DNA of 34,606 nucleotides from Terriglobia bacterium (GCA_020073615.1 JAIQEX010000073.1:1-34606); one strand, 5' to 3'; positions 16,288-24,528 are shown, counted from the stretch's first letter. The notes: generated by a model from the letters alone, not told the origin. Numbers and translations are program-made.

Positions 16288-18167
16288 AGTTCCTTCGCTT
16301 TCTGCAGATCCTTCGGCAGGCCGCCGGCGCCCCGCTCATACATCGTTCCCAGGCGGTACCGGGCGTCCTTCTCGCCCAGTCTTTCGGCCGACCCGTACCA
16401 GCGTGCGGCGTCCTCCAGGCTCTGGGGAACGCCCTTGCCGGTCTCGTATAAGACCGCGAGATTATACATACCGCGAGCATTGCCTAAATCCGCAGCCTGC
16501 CGGAACATTCTGGCGGCATCGGCATAATTGTGCTCCTCGGAATACATGGCGCCCAGCAGGACCATGCTGTGGGCGTTGCGGAGGCTCGCCGCTTTGGTAA
16601 GCGATTCACGCGCGCCCTTCCAGTCGTGATCGGACAACTGCTTGGTCCCCAGCTTGTCGAGTGTCTCCGCATCCTGGGGCGGCGGAGCAGGTTTCGGCCG
16701 TTTGTCGGCTTGCTTGCTGCGGTCCGGGGGCGGCGGTGCCGGAGGTACGACGCCAGGGGAGGCGGCTGCCGGTTTGGGGGCGGGCGGAGTGAGCGGTGTA
16801 AAGTTACTCGGCTCGGGGACGGCTCCCCCAGACGCACCGCCGGCCGCTCCACCCGACCCTCCGCCGTGGCCGGGACTGGGAGTAACAGATGACTCGGGGG
16901 GCAGCGGTGACGGCTGATGGCCGGAGGATAGGAAGCCCACCGCCAGCACCACCACCCCTAATGCGGCGGCTCCCACTGCGATGAACAGGCCCTTGCGTGG
17001 ATTCGGCTTTCCCACCGCTGCCGCTGGTCCGGCAACACTCGGAGGGACCGTCTCCCGCACAGGGTTCGTCGACTGCGCCGTCGATTGCGCCACCGGAGCC
17101 GCCCCAGCCGTGGCAGCAGCCGTAGCGGCAGGCGTGATTTCAACGGTTGTCGCCTGTGGCTCCAGCACTCCGGCGCCGGGCGTGGCCGCCCGTGGCTCCG
17201 TCAGCCCGGCTCCCTGGAGCATTGCGCCCAGCCGGGTCGCCACGGCAGCCGCCGGCGGCCGCGCGGTGGGGTCGAGAGCCAGCATCTGGTTGGTCAAATC
17301 GGCCAGGCCCGCCGGCCACTCGGGGCGCGCGCGCAACACCGGCGGCGGCCCCCCCTGGGCGAGCCGCACCGCTTCCACCGAATCGAGCTTCCCGTAGGGC
17401 TTGTCGCCCGTCAGCATTTCGTACAACATGACCCCGAGCGAGTACACATCCGACGCCGGCACCACGGTTCCCCGCGACTGCGCCTGCTCGGGCGCAATGT
17501 ACCCCGGCGTGCCGGCCACGACATCGTTTCCCCAGGTGGTGCCGGGTAGCGTCTGGTTCAGATTCCCGGTGAGTGCGCTGGTCGCCTTCGCCAGCCCGAA
17601 ATCGGTCACCTTCAGCGGATAGGGAGCGGCCTTGGTGACGGCCAGCACGTTCTCCGGCTTGATGTCGCAATGCACCAGCCCGGCTTCGTGCGCCGCCGCG
17701 AGCGCCAAAGCGATCTCGCGCGCTATTTCCAGCGAGTGCCGCCACTGAAGATGCGGCTCGCGCTCGACCCACCAGCGCAGCGACCGGCCCTCGACCAGCT
17801 CCATCAGGAGAAAAGGCGTGCCCGACTCGGTCCGGTCGATGTGCTCGGTGCGCACCACGTTGGGATGATCCAGGACGCCCGCCTTGGCCGCTTCATCGCG
17901 AAAGCGCTGCACATAGGCGGGATCTGTAGCCAGTTGCGGCAAGGGCACCTTCATCGCCTTGCGCACTTTCTTGTAGGTGAAGTCCAGATCCTCGATCAGC
18001 CAGACGCGGCCCATGGCGCCGTCCCCGATCAGTTCCAGGATCTTGTACTTCTCCCTTACGATCATCCCGACTTCCAGCTCCTCCTTCCCTTCCAGCGGCG
18101 TGTTGTGGCGCGGGCATACCCGATAGTCCGCCGGGTAGGTGCGACTGCACTGCGAGCAATATTGCAT
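16218..18167 (-). CDS. Zinc-ribbon Ser/Thr protein kinase with transmembrane segment and Sel1-like repeats
   Basis: A 649-aa eukaryotic-like kinase. Residues 4-21 form a short zinc ribbon (CSQC, then CPRH). The PknB-type kinase domain (about 41-315) has the glycine loop GDGAMG (48-53), K73, the catalytic D168 in HCDIKPEN, D189FG, and APE at 225-227. The usual HRD arginine is cysteine, so activation-loop phosphorylation may not be required. An Ala/Thr/Pro-rich linker leads to one membrane helix (about 393-413), a long Pro/Gly-rich spacer and Sel1-like repeats (about 520-640; e.g. GNARGMYNLAVLYETGKGV), which should lie in the periplasm. ATG 18167 is preceded by AGGAGA; a longer reading to 18308 lacks family sequence. 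The C-terminal coding end overlaps the transglycosylase gene by 70 nt. Confidence 0.93.
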   Translation of the reverse strand: MQYCSQCSRTYPADYRVCPRHNTPLEGKEELEVGMIVREKYKILELIGDGAMGRVWLIEDLDFTYKKVRKAMKVPLPQLATDPAYVQRFRDEAAKAGVLDHPNVVRTEHIDRTESGTPFLLMELVEGRSLRWWVEREPHLQWRHSLEIAREIALALAAAHEAGLVHCDIKPENVLAVTKAAPYPLKVTDFGLAKATSALTGNLNQTLPGTTWGNDVVAGTPGYIAPEQAQSRGTVVPASDVYSLGVMLYEMLTGDKPYGKLDSVEAVRLAQGGPPPVLRARPEWPAGLADLTNQMLALDPTARPPAAAVATRLGAMLQGAGLTEPRAATPGAGVLEPQATTVEITPAATAAATAGAAPVAQSTAQSTNPVRETVPPSVAGPAAAVGKPNPRKGLFIAVGAAALGVVVLAVGFLSSGHQPSPLPPESSVTPSPGHGGGSGGAAGGASGGAVPEPSNFTPLTPPAPKPAAASPGVVPPAPPPPDRSKQADKRPKPAPPPQDAETLDKLGTKQLSDHDWKGARESLTKAASLRNAHSMVLLGAMYSEEHNYADAARMFRQAADLGNARGMYNLAVLYETGKGVPQSLEDAARWYGSAERLGEKDARYRLGTMYERGAGGLPKDLQKAKELYQRAGTPEASKRLAIIAPGAAR

Positions 18168-18190
18168 ACCAGAGTCTCCTGAGTGGCGGG

Positions 18191-18256
18191 GTAGGCCTCC
18201 TGGCCTGCCTCGCGCCGAAGGCGCGCTCCGCGCGCTGGGCAGGCCGGGCAGCCTAC
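18191..18256. repeat. Palindromic element between the PP2C and kinase genes
   Basis: GTAGGC (18191-18196) pairs with GCCTAC (18251-18256), and the inner GGCCTGCC (18202-18209) with GGCAGGCC (18238-18245). The middle is itself a GCGCC...GGCGC-type palindrome. It fills most of the 127-nt gap and could partly terminate, process or stabilise the transcript between phosphatase and kinase. Confidence 0.65.
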
Positions 18257-18294
18257 TCCACTGAATCGCCGAACTCTCCGGAAAAACAGGCCAG

Positions 18295-19098
18295 TCATAA
18301 CCCGCCATTTACAGGGAAAGGGCCCACGGACATGATACGGATAAGTTGGAGAGTAATATTGTCCGGTCCGCCCCTCGCCTTGGCCCAGGCTATAAGTTCC
18401 GCACATGCTTCGGTGAGTGGCTGACTGACTATCACCGAAGCCAGCTCGTCGTCGCTCACCAGGCCGTGCAGCCCGTCGCTGCAAAAGAGAAGAATATCCT
18501 GAGGATGGAGCGCCAGCGGTTCTTCGAGAAAATCCGCTCCCAGCGTCTGTCCCAAACCCAACGCCGTGGAAAGCACATGCAGCTTTTCGTGCGTGAGCGC
18601 CTGCTCGGGGGTGATGGCGCCCTCCAGGAGCAGATCGTTGACCACGGTGTGATCGCGGCTGAGCTGGCGGGCGTGCCCGTCCCTGATCAGGTAAAACCGG
18701 GAGTCTCCGATATGGCCCGCGGTCAACCGGCCGTCTTTCAGAATGGCGGAAGTGCAGGTCGTCGCCATCCCCTCGAGCTCCGGCGACGCCGCGGCCTGAT
18801 CCTGAATCGCGCGATGAGCCTGCAGATACCCTTCGATCAACACGTCGCGGGGGTCCTGTTCCTGGCTGGAGAGGAAAACGTCGCGGATGGTGTGGGCGGC
18901 CAGCCGGCTGGCGATGCGGCCTCCTTTGTGGCCGCCTACGCCGTCGGCCACCAGGACGAGGCGCCCGCGGCGGGCAAAGTCGGCATCGTCCTGCGGCTCG
19001 ACGAACAGGTAGTAATCCTCGTTGACCGTTCGCTGGCAGCCGGCATCGGTCGCGTTGGCGAGCTCCACATCCGCCCGGATGGTCATACTGGCACTCAT
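18295..19098 (-). CDS. PP2C-family protein phosphatase
   Basis: A 267-aa metal-dependent Ser/Thr phosphatase of the Stp/PppA type. Signature motifs are all present in order: VNEDYY (about residue 25), VADGVGGHKGG (about 50-60), TAGHIGDSRFYLIRDG, LSRDHTVVNDL, LLFCSDGLHGLVSDDEL and GGPDNITLQLI. No membrane segment is seen, so it is cytosolic. It lies 16 nt downstream of the FHA gene and upstream of the kinase gene, and should reverse phosphorylation by that kinase. Confidence 0.95.
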   Translation of the reverse strand: MSASMTIRADVELANATDAGCQRTVNEDYYLFVEPQDDADFARRGRLVLVADGVGGHKGGRIASRLAAHTIRDVFLSSQEQDPRDVLIEGYLQAHRAIQDQAAASPELEGMATTCTSAILKDGRLTAGHIGDSRFYLIRDGHARQLSRDHTVVNDLLLEGAITPEQALTHEKLHVLSTALGLGQTLGADFLEEPLALHPQDILLFCSDGLHGLVSDDELASVIVSQPLTEACAELIAWAKARGGPDNITLQLIRIMSVGPFPVNGGL

Positions 19099-19114
19099 AC
19101 CGGTTCCGTGCGGC

Positions 19115-19612
19115 TTACACGCGCCTGATGAATTGCAGCGACGTGTCGCCGATGCGGATCACGTCGCCGTTCTTGAGTTCTTCGCGCGTGACCGTGGTGC
19201 TCTTCTCATTCAGAAAGGTGCCGTTCTTGGAGGCCAGATCGATGATCTCGAAGCGCGTACCGTCGTAGTTGATCACCGCGTGGGCGCCGCCGGCCAGCGG
19301 GTCGGACAGGACGATATGAGAGTTGGCGTCGCGGCCCACGCGATTCTGCCCTTCGTAGAGCCGGAAGTCTTTGTCCCGCTGGGGGCCGCGCTCCACCACC
19401 ACCCAACCGACGATGCGCTTGCTGCCCGCGCCCGCGACCACCACGGTGGGAGCGCTCGTGGCCTGGGTGGGCGGCAACTGCGAGGGCGATTGGTCGACCA
19501 CCGTGCGCTTTACCGGGGCCGCCCCCGGGCGTAAATCCGCCGGCATACAAACCGGGCATTCCGGCCCGAAATCGGAGTTGAATTCGTGTCCGTTGGAGCA
19601 TCGTTGCATCAT
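19115..19612 (-). CDS. Zinc-ribbon FHA-domain protein
   Basis: A 165-aa cytosolic phosphothreonine reader. Residues 5-22 look like a small zinc ribbon (C5, H9, C19, C22). A Thr/Pro/Ser-rich segment follows (about 33-58, e.g. KRTVVDQSPSQLPPTQATSA). The FHA domain (about 70-163) has GRD at 93-95, the AHAVI strand and KNGTF at 129-133. The usual Ser of the phospho-binding SxxH is replaced in DPLAGGAH, which may alter ligand binding. The start at 19612 is preceded by AGGAGG. The order Thr-rich tail then FHA resembles GarA/OdhI switches. It sits 35 nt after the protease gene. Confidence 0.92.
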   Translation of the reverse strand: MMQRCSNGHEFNSDFGPECPVCMPADLRPGAAPVKRTVVDQSPSQLPPTQATSAPTVVVAGAGSKRIVGWVVVERGPQRDKDFRLYEGQNRVGRDANSHIVLSDPLAGGAHAVINYDGTRFEIIDLASKNGTFLNEKSTTVTREELKNGDVIRIGDTSLQFIRRV

Positions 19613-19647
19613 GGCTGTGGTCCTCCTGTAGAGATCCTCAAGGCGCG

Positions 19648-21288
19648 TCAGGGCCGGTAAAATGCGATTTCGGTCGAATTCTCCCGGCAGATGAAAATCC
19701 GGTCGCCGTTCTGCAACAGCGCTTTCTTGATGCGCTCCGTATCCGTCGAGTTGAGATAAGTTCCGTTGGCCGAGCCGCGGTCGATCACCGCGACATCCCG
19801 GCCGTTCTCCATGGGCATCACCCAGGCGTGCTCGCGCCCCACGTTGTCGCCGGGAAGCACGATAATGCACTTTTGCGGATCGCGCCCGATCAGCAGGCCG
19901 GTCTTTGGTATGGGGTACTGTTTGCCTTTCAGCGGACCGCTGGTGATATGCAGCGCGCCGAGGTTCATTGGCGGCGGCGTTTGCACCGTCGTCGGTCTCA
20001 TGCCCGCGCTTTCCACTGGGGCGGCCGGCCCCGCCACGGGAGCCCGCGACGGTTTGAGGAACACAATGGCTACGATTACGATGGCGGCCAGAATCAACCC
20101 GCCGCCGATCAGGATGGGGGGCGATTCGAGCGATTCCAGAATGCTGGCGCCGGGCCCCAGGCTCCTTTCATTGGCCGCCGCCTGCCGCTGCAGCTTCATC
20201 ACGTCGGGCTGATTGGGCATCAGTTCCAGAGCGCTGCCGATCAGCGCGTGGGCCTTCTTCCAGTGTTGGGCGGAATAGGCGTCCAGCGCCTCCGTCCAGA
20301 CGGTGTCGAAGGGGCCGGAGGCCGGATCGGCCCCGGCTTGCCGGACAAACTCCCAGGCCGTGTCGATGGGCACGAAAAAGTTGAATCCCGAGGCTTCCTG
20401 CGAGCCATAAGTGGCGATGCCAATCGCGTTCCCTTTGTCGTCGAACGCGGGGCCTCCGCTGTTTCCGTGGTTAATGGTTACCTCCGACTGGAGAACCGGG
20501 GTACCTTTAGCCATGATCTTGTTTACGGCGGATATCCTTCCGTGGGTTACAGTTGGTATCAGCGCAGATTCCCTGCTGACCAGCAGGTTAGCCGCACCTG
20601 GATACCCAATGACTGTAACTTCATCGCCTACACTTACTCCATCGGAATGACCGAGGGGAACGGTGGGAAGATTCCGGCCGTCGATCTTGATCACCGCGAC
20701 GTCCTTCCCCCCCTCGGAGACGGGATCGCTATAGGCTTTGATCTCTCCCTTGTAAGAGGACCCGTTGTCCAGCACCACGGAAATTTCCGGGTCTTTCCCG
20801 TGAAACGCGGTGGCGGGAGCCGCCTTAATCTGGTTGACCACGTCCTGCCGCTGCTCGTCGGTCAGCCGGGATCCTTTAATGGTATCCACGATGCACTGAT
20901 TGATGGCGTTGGACAGCGCCGCCCGCGCCTGCAGGTCCTTTCGGTTGGCCAACTGCACGACGTGTCCGTTGGTGATCATGTACCCGTCGGGCCGGTAGAG
21001 GAACCCGCTGCCGGAGCTCGAACACTTGAATTGATAGTCGAGTATCGTGAAATCGTAACTGACATAGACCAGCACGACTCCGGGTTGCAGCCGGAGGGCG
21101 TGTCTTGCTTCTGCGGACAAAGTGGGATCCGCCGCGCCGCAATTGGCCGCCAGCGCAAGAATGCCGGCGAGCGTGACGAGGAGGGCGGCAAGGTTGCGCT
21201 TCGTCCGGTTGTGCGCACGGCTCCAACGGCCGCGCCTCCCAGGGTTGGGAGCCCGATCGATTCCTGTTGGCATTGCCATGTTATGCAT
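19648..21288 (-). CDS. Membrane-anchored trypsin-like serine protease with C-terminal FHA domain
   Basis: A 546-aa protein. The first 30 residues are basic, followed by a membrane or signal helix (about 32-50). The HtrA/trypsin-like domain carries the complete triad H109 (TNGHVV), D196 (GGKDVAVIKID) and S277 (HGNSGGPAF). An unusually long helical insertion lies between His and Asp (about 112-170). A second membrane helix spans about 391-411 (ILIGGGLILAAIVIVAIVFL), then a Pro-rich linker and an FHA domain (about 445-545, with IGRD 467-470 and NGTYL 508-512). No PDZ domain is visible. The layout predicts a periplasmic protease joined to a cytosolic phosphothreonine reader. AGGTGA precedes the ATG. 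Confidence 0.92.
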   Translation of the reverse strand: MHNMAMPTGIDRAPNPGRRGRWSRAHNRTKRNLAALLVTLAGILALAANCGAADPTLSAEARHALRLQPGVVLVYVSYDFTILDYQFKCSSSGSGFLYRPDGYMITNGHVVQLANRKDLQARAALSNAINQCIVDTIKGSRLTDEQRQDVVNQIKAAPATAFHGKDPEISVVLDNGSSYKGEIKAYSDPVSEGGKDVAVIKIDGRNLPTVPLGHSDGVSVGDEVTVIGYPGAANLLVSRESALIPTVTHGRISAVNKIMAKGTPVLQSEVTINHGNSGGPAFDDKGNAIGIATYGSQEASGFNFFVPIDTAWEFVRQAGADPASGPFDTVWTEALDAYSAQHWKKAHALIGSALELMPNQPDVMKLQRQAAANERSLGPGASILESLESPPILIGGGLILAAIVIVAIVFLKPSRAPVAGPAAPVESAGMRPTTVQTPPPMNLGALHITSGPLKGKQYPIPKTGLLIGRDPQKCIIVLPGDNVGREHAWVMPMENGRDVAVIDRGSANGTYLNSTDTERIKKALLQNGDRIFICRENSTEIAFYRP

Positions 21289-21305
21289 CTGCTTTCACCT
21301 CTCCG

Positions 21306-22154
21306 CTACTGAACATCGGCCAACTTACCGCCGACATAGAGCAACTTCATGTTCGGATAGACATAAACAAGTTTCGTCCCCAGGTCGATTATCGCCAGGG
21401 GCTTTCCCAGAATCTTCTCGACCTCGCCCGGAGTCTGTCCCTTCCTGACGATGGCCGCATCGGCCGCGGGCGGTGCGGCGGCGGCTGCCGCCGCCGGCGC
21501 GTTCGGCGCGGGTTCGGCAGGGGTGGCGGGACCCGCGCCCACCGGCTCGGGCGGGACCGGCTCCGGCGCATCCGCCGCGGCGTCCTGGGCCGCAAAGACC
21601 CGATCGACGGTCTGGACAATTTCAGCCACGGCCGCTTTGGCCAGGTATCCCTTGGAGAACTCGAACACCACCAGCGAGCGGAAGGCGGGCTCCGTGTCCG
21701 GGGCGCAGGCGCCGCAGGCCGCCAGGTAGAAGCTGATGCGGTCGAAGGCCAAACTGACCAGGATGTTGGTGACATAAACCCGCTCCGCCACGAGCAGCTT
21801 TTTCTGGGACTTGGCCGCCAATTGGGAACAGAAATATCCGGGCAACTGATGAATCCTGCCCGACCGGAAAATCGTTGGGCAGGAGTCCAGAAAATGGGCG
21901 TCGGCGGCGGCAATTCCGAGAATGCCGGGCTGGCGGACGGTCAACAGCTTGGGCTTCGCGCCTGCGGTTCCGGGCCTAACGGGCTTATAATGCTGCGTCA
22001 GTTTCTCGGTGAGCGCCGCGGCGCTATTGGCCTCGGCCCACGCGGCTGGCCCCCACAGCGCGAGCGCGCATGCGCCGAGAGAGATTTTGAGCCCGCCTCC
22101 AATCACCGTTTCCAATCCTCGGGAGATGTAACAGTATACAGATTTTTCGATCAT
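21306..22154 (-). CDS. Exported protein of unknown function with a BamE/SmpA-like C-terminal segment
   Basis: A 282-aa protein beginning MIEKSVYCYISRGLETVIGG with a hydrophobic signal segment ending AAWAEA (about residue 41). The middle domain has several cysteines (SCPTIF, YFCSQ, ACGACAPD) and is not recognised. An Ala/Pro-rich low-complexity linker (about 198-236) precedes a short module, VRKGQTPGEVEKILGKP, then KLVYVYPNMKLLYVGGKL. Its G-x-T-x-x-E-V-x-x-x-L-G-x-P pattern is typical of SmpA/BamE-like repeats. The protease gene begins 17 nt downstream, so it probably belongs to the same operon and acts in the periplasm. The start at 22154 is chosen because upstream frame is the shadow of feoB. 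Confidence 0.8.
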   Translation of the reverse strand: MIEKSVYCYISRGLETVIGGGLKISLGACALALWGPAAWAEANSAAALTEKLTQHYKPVRPGTAGAKPKLLTVRQPGILGIAAADAHFLDSCPTIFRSGRIHQLPGYFCSQLAAKSQKKLLVAERVYVTNILVSLAFDRISFYLAACGACAPDTEPAFRSLVVFEFSKGYLAKAAVAEIVQTVDRVFAAQDAAADAPEPVPPEPVGAGPATPAEPAPNAPAAAAAAAPPAADAAIVRKGQTPGEVEKILGKPLAIIDLGTKLVYVYPNMKLLYVGGKLADVQ

Positions 22155-22234
22155 GTGGCGTAGCCGGGCAGTACCGGGACTAATGGGTACCAGGGAGTTT
22201 ACTCCTCGGTGGGGAGGGGTGGGCGGGCAGCCGC

Positions 22235-24124
22235 TCAGCGGATGAGGTGGGCGGCCACGAACGCGCCCGCGTAGGCCAGTACGCTCATGTAACTGAATTG
22301 CAGGATGGGCCACTTCCACCCTCCGGTCTCGCGCCGCACCACGGCAATGGTGGAGATGCATTGCATGGCGAAGGCGAAAAAGACCAGCAGGGCCACCGCG
22401 CCACCGGGCGTCAGGTCGCGATGGATGGCGTTCTGCAAATCGAGCCCGTGCGACTTCGGATCCATGCCGTAGATGGTGCCCAGCGTGGCGATGATGGTCT
22501 CGCGGGCGGCCAGCGAGGTAATCAGCCCGATGCCGATTTTCCAATTGAAGCCGAGCGGCTTGAGGACCGGCTCGATGGTCCGCCCGATGGTGCCCGCCAG
22601 GCTGTTCTCGATGGCCGGGATGTGGCCGTTCTGCGTGGGCAGGTTAGCCATGATCCACAGGATCACCGTGACCAGCAGAATCACCGTGCCCGCGCGGCGC
22701 AGAAAAACCTTGGAACGGTCGTAGAGGCGGAGGCCGATCGACTGGAAGGTGGGCCAGCGGTAGGAGGGCATCTCCAGCAGGAAGGGCGTGCGGCCGGTCT
22801 TGAGGATGGACGATTTCAGCAGCCGCGCCGTCACCACGGCGGCCAGGAACCCCAAAACGTAGAGCGCCAGCATGGCGGCCGCGCGCGTGTTGAGGAACGG
22901 GCCCACAACGTGACGCTGCGGGATGAACGCGGCGATGATCAGTGTGTAAACCGGCAGGCGCGCGGAGCACGTCATGAAGGGCGCGATGAGAATGGTGGCG
23001 ATGCGGTCGCGCCGGTTCTCGATGGTGCGCGTGGACATGATGGCCGGCACCGCGCAGGCGTACGCCGAAAGCAGCGGAATGAAAGATTTCCCCTGTAAGC
23101 CGACCTTGGCCATGGTGCGGTCGGCAATCAGGGCCGCGCGCGCCAGGTATCCGGAATCTTCCAGGATGGCGATGAACAGGAACAGCAATAGCACCTGCGG
23201 CAGGAAGACCACCACGGAACCGACGCCCTTCCAGACTCCTTCGACCAGAAGCGAGCGGATCAGCGAATCGGGCAGCGTCGTGGTAATCCAGTTGCCGGAG
23301 ACGTCGAACAGCCACTTGACGCCATCCATCAGCGGCACGGCGGCGTTGAAGATAGTTTGGAAGACGGCAAACACCACCGCCACGAAGACCAGCGGCCCAA
23401 TCGCAGGATGGAGGAACACGGCATCGAGGCGGCGCGTCCATTTGGGCGCCAGCGGCGGGCGGTACGCGGCCTCAATGCCCACGCGGCCGGCCCACTGGCG
23501 GCACTTGGGCACGTCGTGCAGGACGGGCAGTTCCTTGGGCGCGGGCTTGGGCATGGCGCCGGCCAGAAAATCGAATACCTGGCCGATGCCTTCGCCCTGG
23601 CGCGCGCTGATGAGCGCCACCGGCGCGCCCAACTCCGCCGCCAGCTTGTCCAGATTCAGATGGCCGCCGCGGTTGCGCAGATCGTCGGCCATGTTCAAAA
23701 TGATGAGGGTCGGTACGCCCAGCGCCAGGATGGGCGCGGCCAGCATGAGGTGGCGCGCCAGGTTGGTGGAATCGAGCACCAGCAGAATGGCTTCCGGCTT
23801 GGGTGTGTCGTCCCGGTTGCCGGTGAGCACGTCGTAGGCTACCTGCTCGTCTTCCGAGCGCGGCGACAGGCTGTAGACGCCCGGCAGGTCGATGAGGCGG
23901 ACGGCGCGGCCGTCGGGAAGCTCGGCGATTCCGGTATGCTGTTCGACAGTGACGCCGGGAAAGTTGGCGACTTTTTGACGGAGACCGGTGAGACGGTTAA
24001 ACAGCGTGGTCTTGCCCGAGTTGGGCGGACCGATCACGGCGACCGCCTTGGCGGCGGTGGACGATCCCGGAAATTCCAGGACGGCCCTCGCGCCGCAACT
24101 CCGGCAATCGCTGCACTCGCTCAT
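22235..24124 (-). CDS. feoB: Ferrous iron transport protein B
   Basis: A 629-aa inner-membrane Fe(II) transporter with an N-terminal G domain. G1 is GPPNSGKTT (32-40), followed by FPGVTVE (switch I), DLPGVYSL (G3) and ILNMADD in the G4 position. The membrane part has the Gate motifs ACAVPAIMSTRTI and FMTCSARLPVYTLI with their conserved cysteines, and a C-terminal set of helices. An N-terminal cysteine cluster (C4, C7, C10) precedes the G domain and may bind a metal. The protein is shorter than E. coli FeoB (773 aa), mainly through short loops. The start overlaps the feoA stop (ATGA). Confidence 0.97.
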   Translation of the reverse strand: MSECSDCRSCGARAVLEFPGSSTAAKAVAVIGPPNSGKTTLFNRLTGLRQKVANFPGVTVEQHTGIAELPDGRAVRLIDLPGVYSLSPRSEDEQVAYDVLTGNRDDTPKPEAILLVLDSTNLARHLMLAAPILALGVPTLIILNMADDLRNRGGHLNLDKLAAELGAPVALISARQGEGIGQVFDFLAGAMPKPAPKELPVLHDVPKCRQWAGRVGIEAAYRPPLAPKWTRRLDAVFLHPAIGPLVFVAVVFAVFQTIFNAAVPLMDGVKWLFDVSGNWITTTLPDSLIRSLLVEGVWKGVGSVVVFLPQVLLLFLFIAILEDSGYLARAALIADRTMAKVGLQGKSFIPLLSAYACAVPAIMSTRTIENRRDRIATILIAPFMTCSARLPVYTLIIAAFIPQRHVVGPFLNTRAAAMLALYVLGFLAAVVTARLLKSSILKTGRTPFLLEMPSYRWPTFQSIGLRLYDRSKVFLRRAGTVILLVTVILWIMANLPTQNGHIPAIENSLAGTIGRTIEPVLKPLGFNWKIGIGLITSLAARETIIATLGTIYGMDPKSHGLDLQNAIHRDLTPGGAVALLVFFAFAMQCISTIAVVRRETGGWKWPILQFSYMSVLAYAGAFVAAHLIR

Positions 24125-24417
24125 CAGACTCTCGGGCCGCGCCTGGGCGCTTTTTCCAGCCGGACCTTGAGGCGCCGCGCGGTTTCGCGCCGCAGGGCGA
24201 TTTCCGAACCATCCACCTGGAACACGCGCGGATCGCCGCCCGGCGCGCTGAGACCCGCGGTCACGCGCGTGCCCGGCAGAAAGCCGAGCTCCATCAAACG
24301 GCGCGCGTCGTCGCCGGGCAAGTCGATTCGGTCCAGGATCGCGGCGTCGCCCCGGACGAGGTCAACCAGGGTCGCGGAGAAGACTTCCGGCTGGTCGCAG
24401 TTGCCACTCAGTTGCAT
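24124..24417 (-). CDS. feoA: FeoA-family ferrous iron transport accessory protein
   Basis: A 97-aa SH3-like protein with the FeoA pattern LVDLVRGDAAILDRID, then DDARRLMELGFLPGTRVTAG and a C-terminal GSEIALRRETARRLKVRL. FeoA binds FeoB and supports iron uptake. The ATG at 24417 has only a weak ribosome site (TGGAAT); alternative upstream starts would add a Lys/Arg-rich stretch, so the start is uncertain. Its stop overlaps the feoB start by ATGA. Confidence 0.93.
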   Translation of the reverse strand: MQLSGNCDQPEVFSATLVDLVRGDAAILDRIDLPGDDARRLMELGFLPGTRVTAGLSAPGGDPRVFQVDGSEIALRRETARRLKVRLEKAPRRGPRV

Positions 24418-24471
24418 CTTGATTCCAGTATGCCGGAGTCCGAAATCCTTGTCAAGAGGCGTCCGCCGTTT

Positions 24472-24528
24472 CCTTTGTTTTTTTCGTGTCGCCACCTGCA
24501 AACCACCTAGGGACCTTAGAAACAAAGG
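24472..24528. promoter_or_regulatory. Split 9-bp dyad in the feoA/acetyltransferase divergent region
   Basis: CCTTTGTTT (24472-24480) and AAACAAAGG (24520-24528) are exact reverse complements separated by 39 nt in the 118-nt divergent intergenic region. This is the only place for both promoters. It could be an operator pair or chance AT-rich symmetry. It does not match a standard Fur box. Confidence 0.35.

Noticed and set aside
18168-18308. Longer N-terminus for the Ser/Thr kinase
   Set aside because: The extra 47 residues come from the intergenic palindrome; the zinc-ribbon start at 18167 has a good AGGAGA site.
19828-21312. 494-codon plus-strand frame opposite the protease-FHA gene
   Set aside because: The minus-strand product has a full protease triad and FHA motifs; this frame has none.
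16218-22154. Phospho-signalling cluster considered as part of a type VI secretion locus
   Set aside because: Kinase, PP2C and FHA genes occur in such loci, but no sheath, baseplate, ATPase or membrane-complex genes are in the window.
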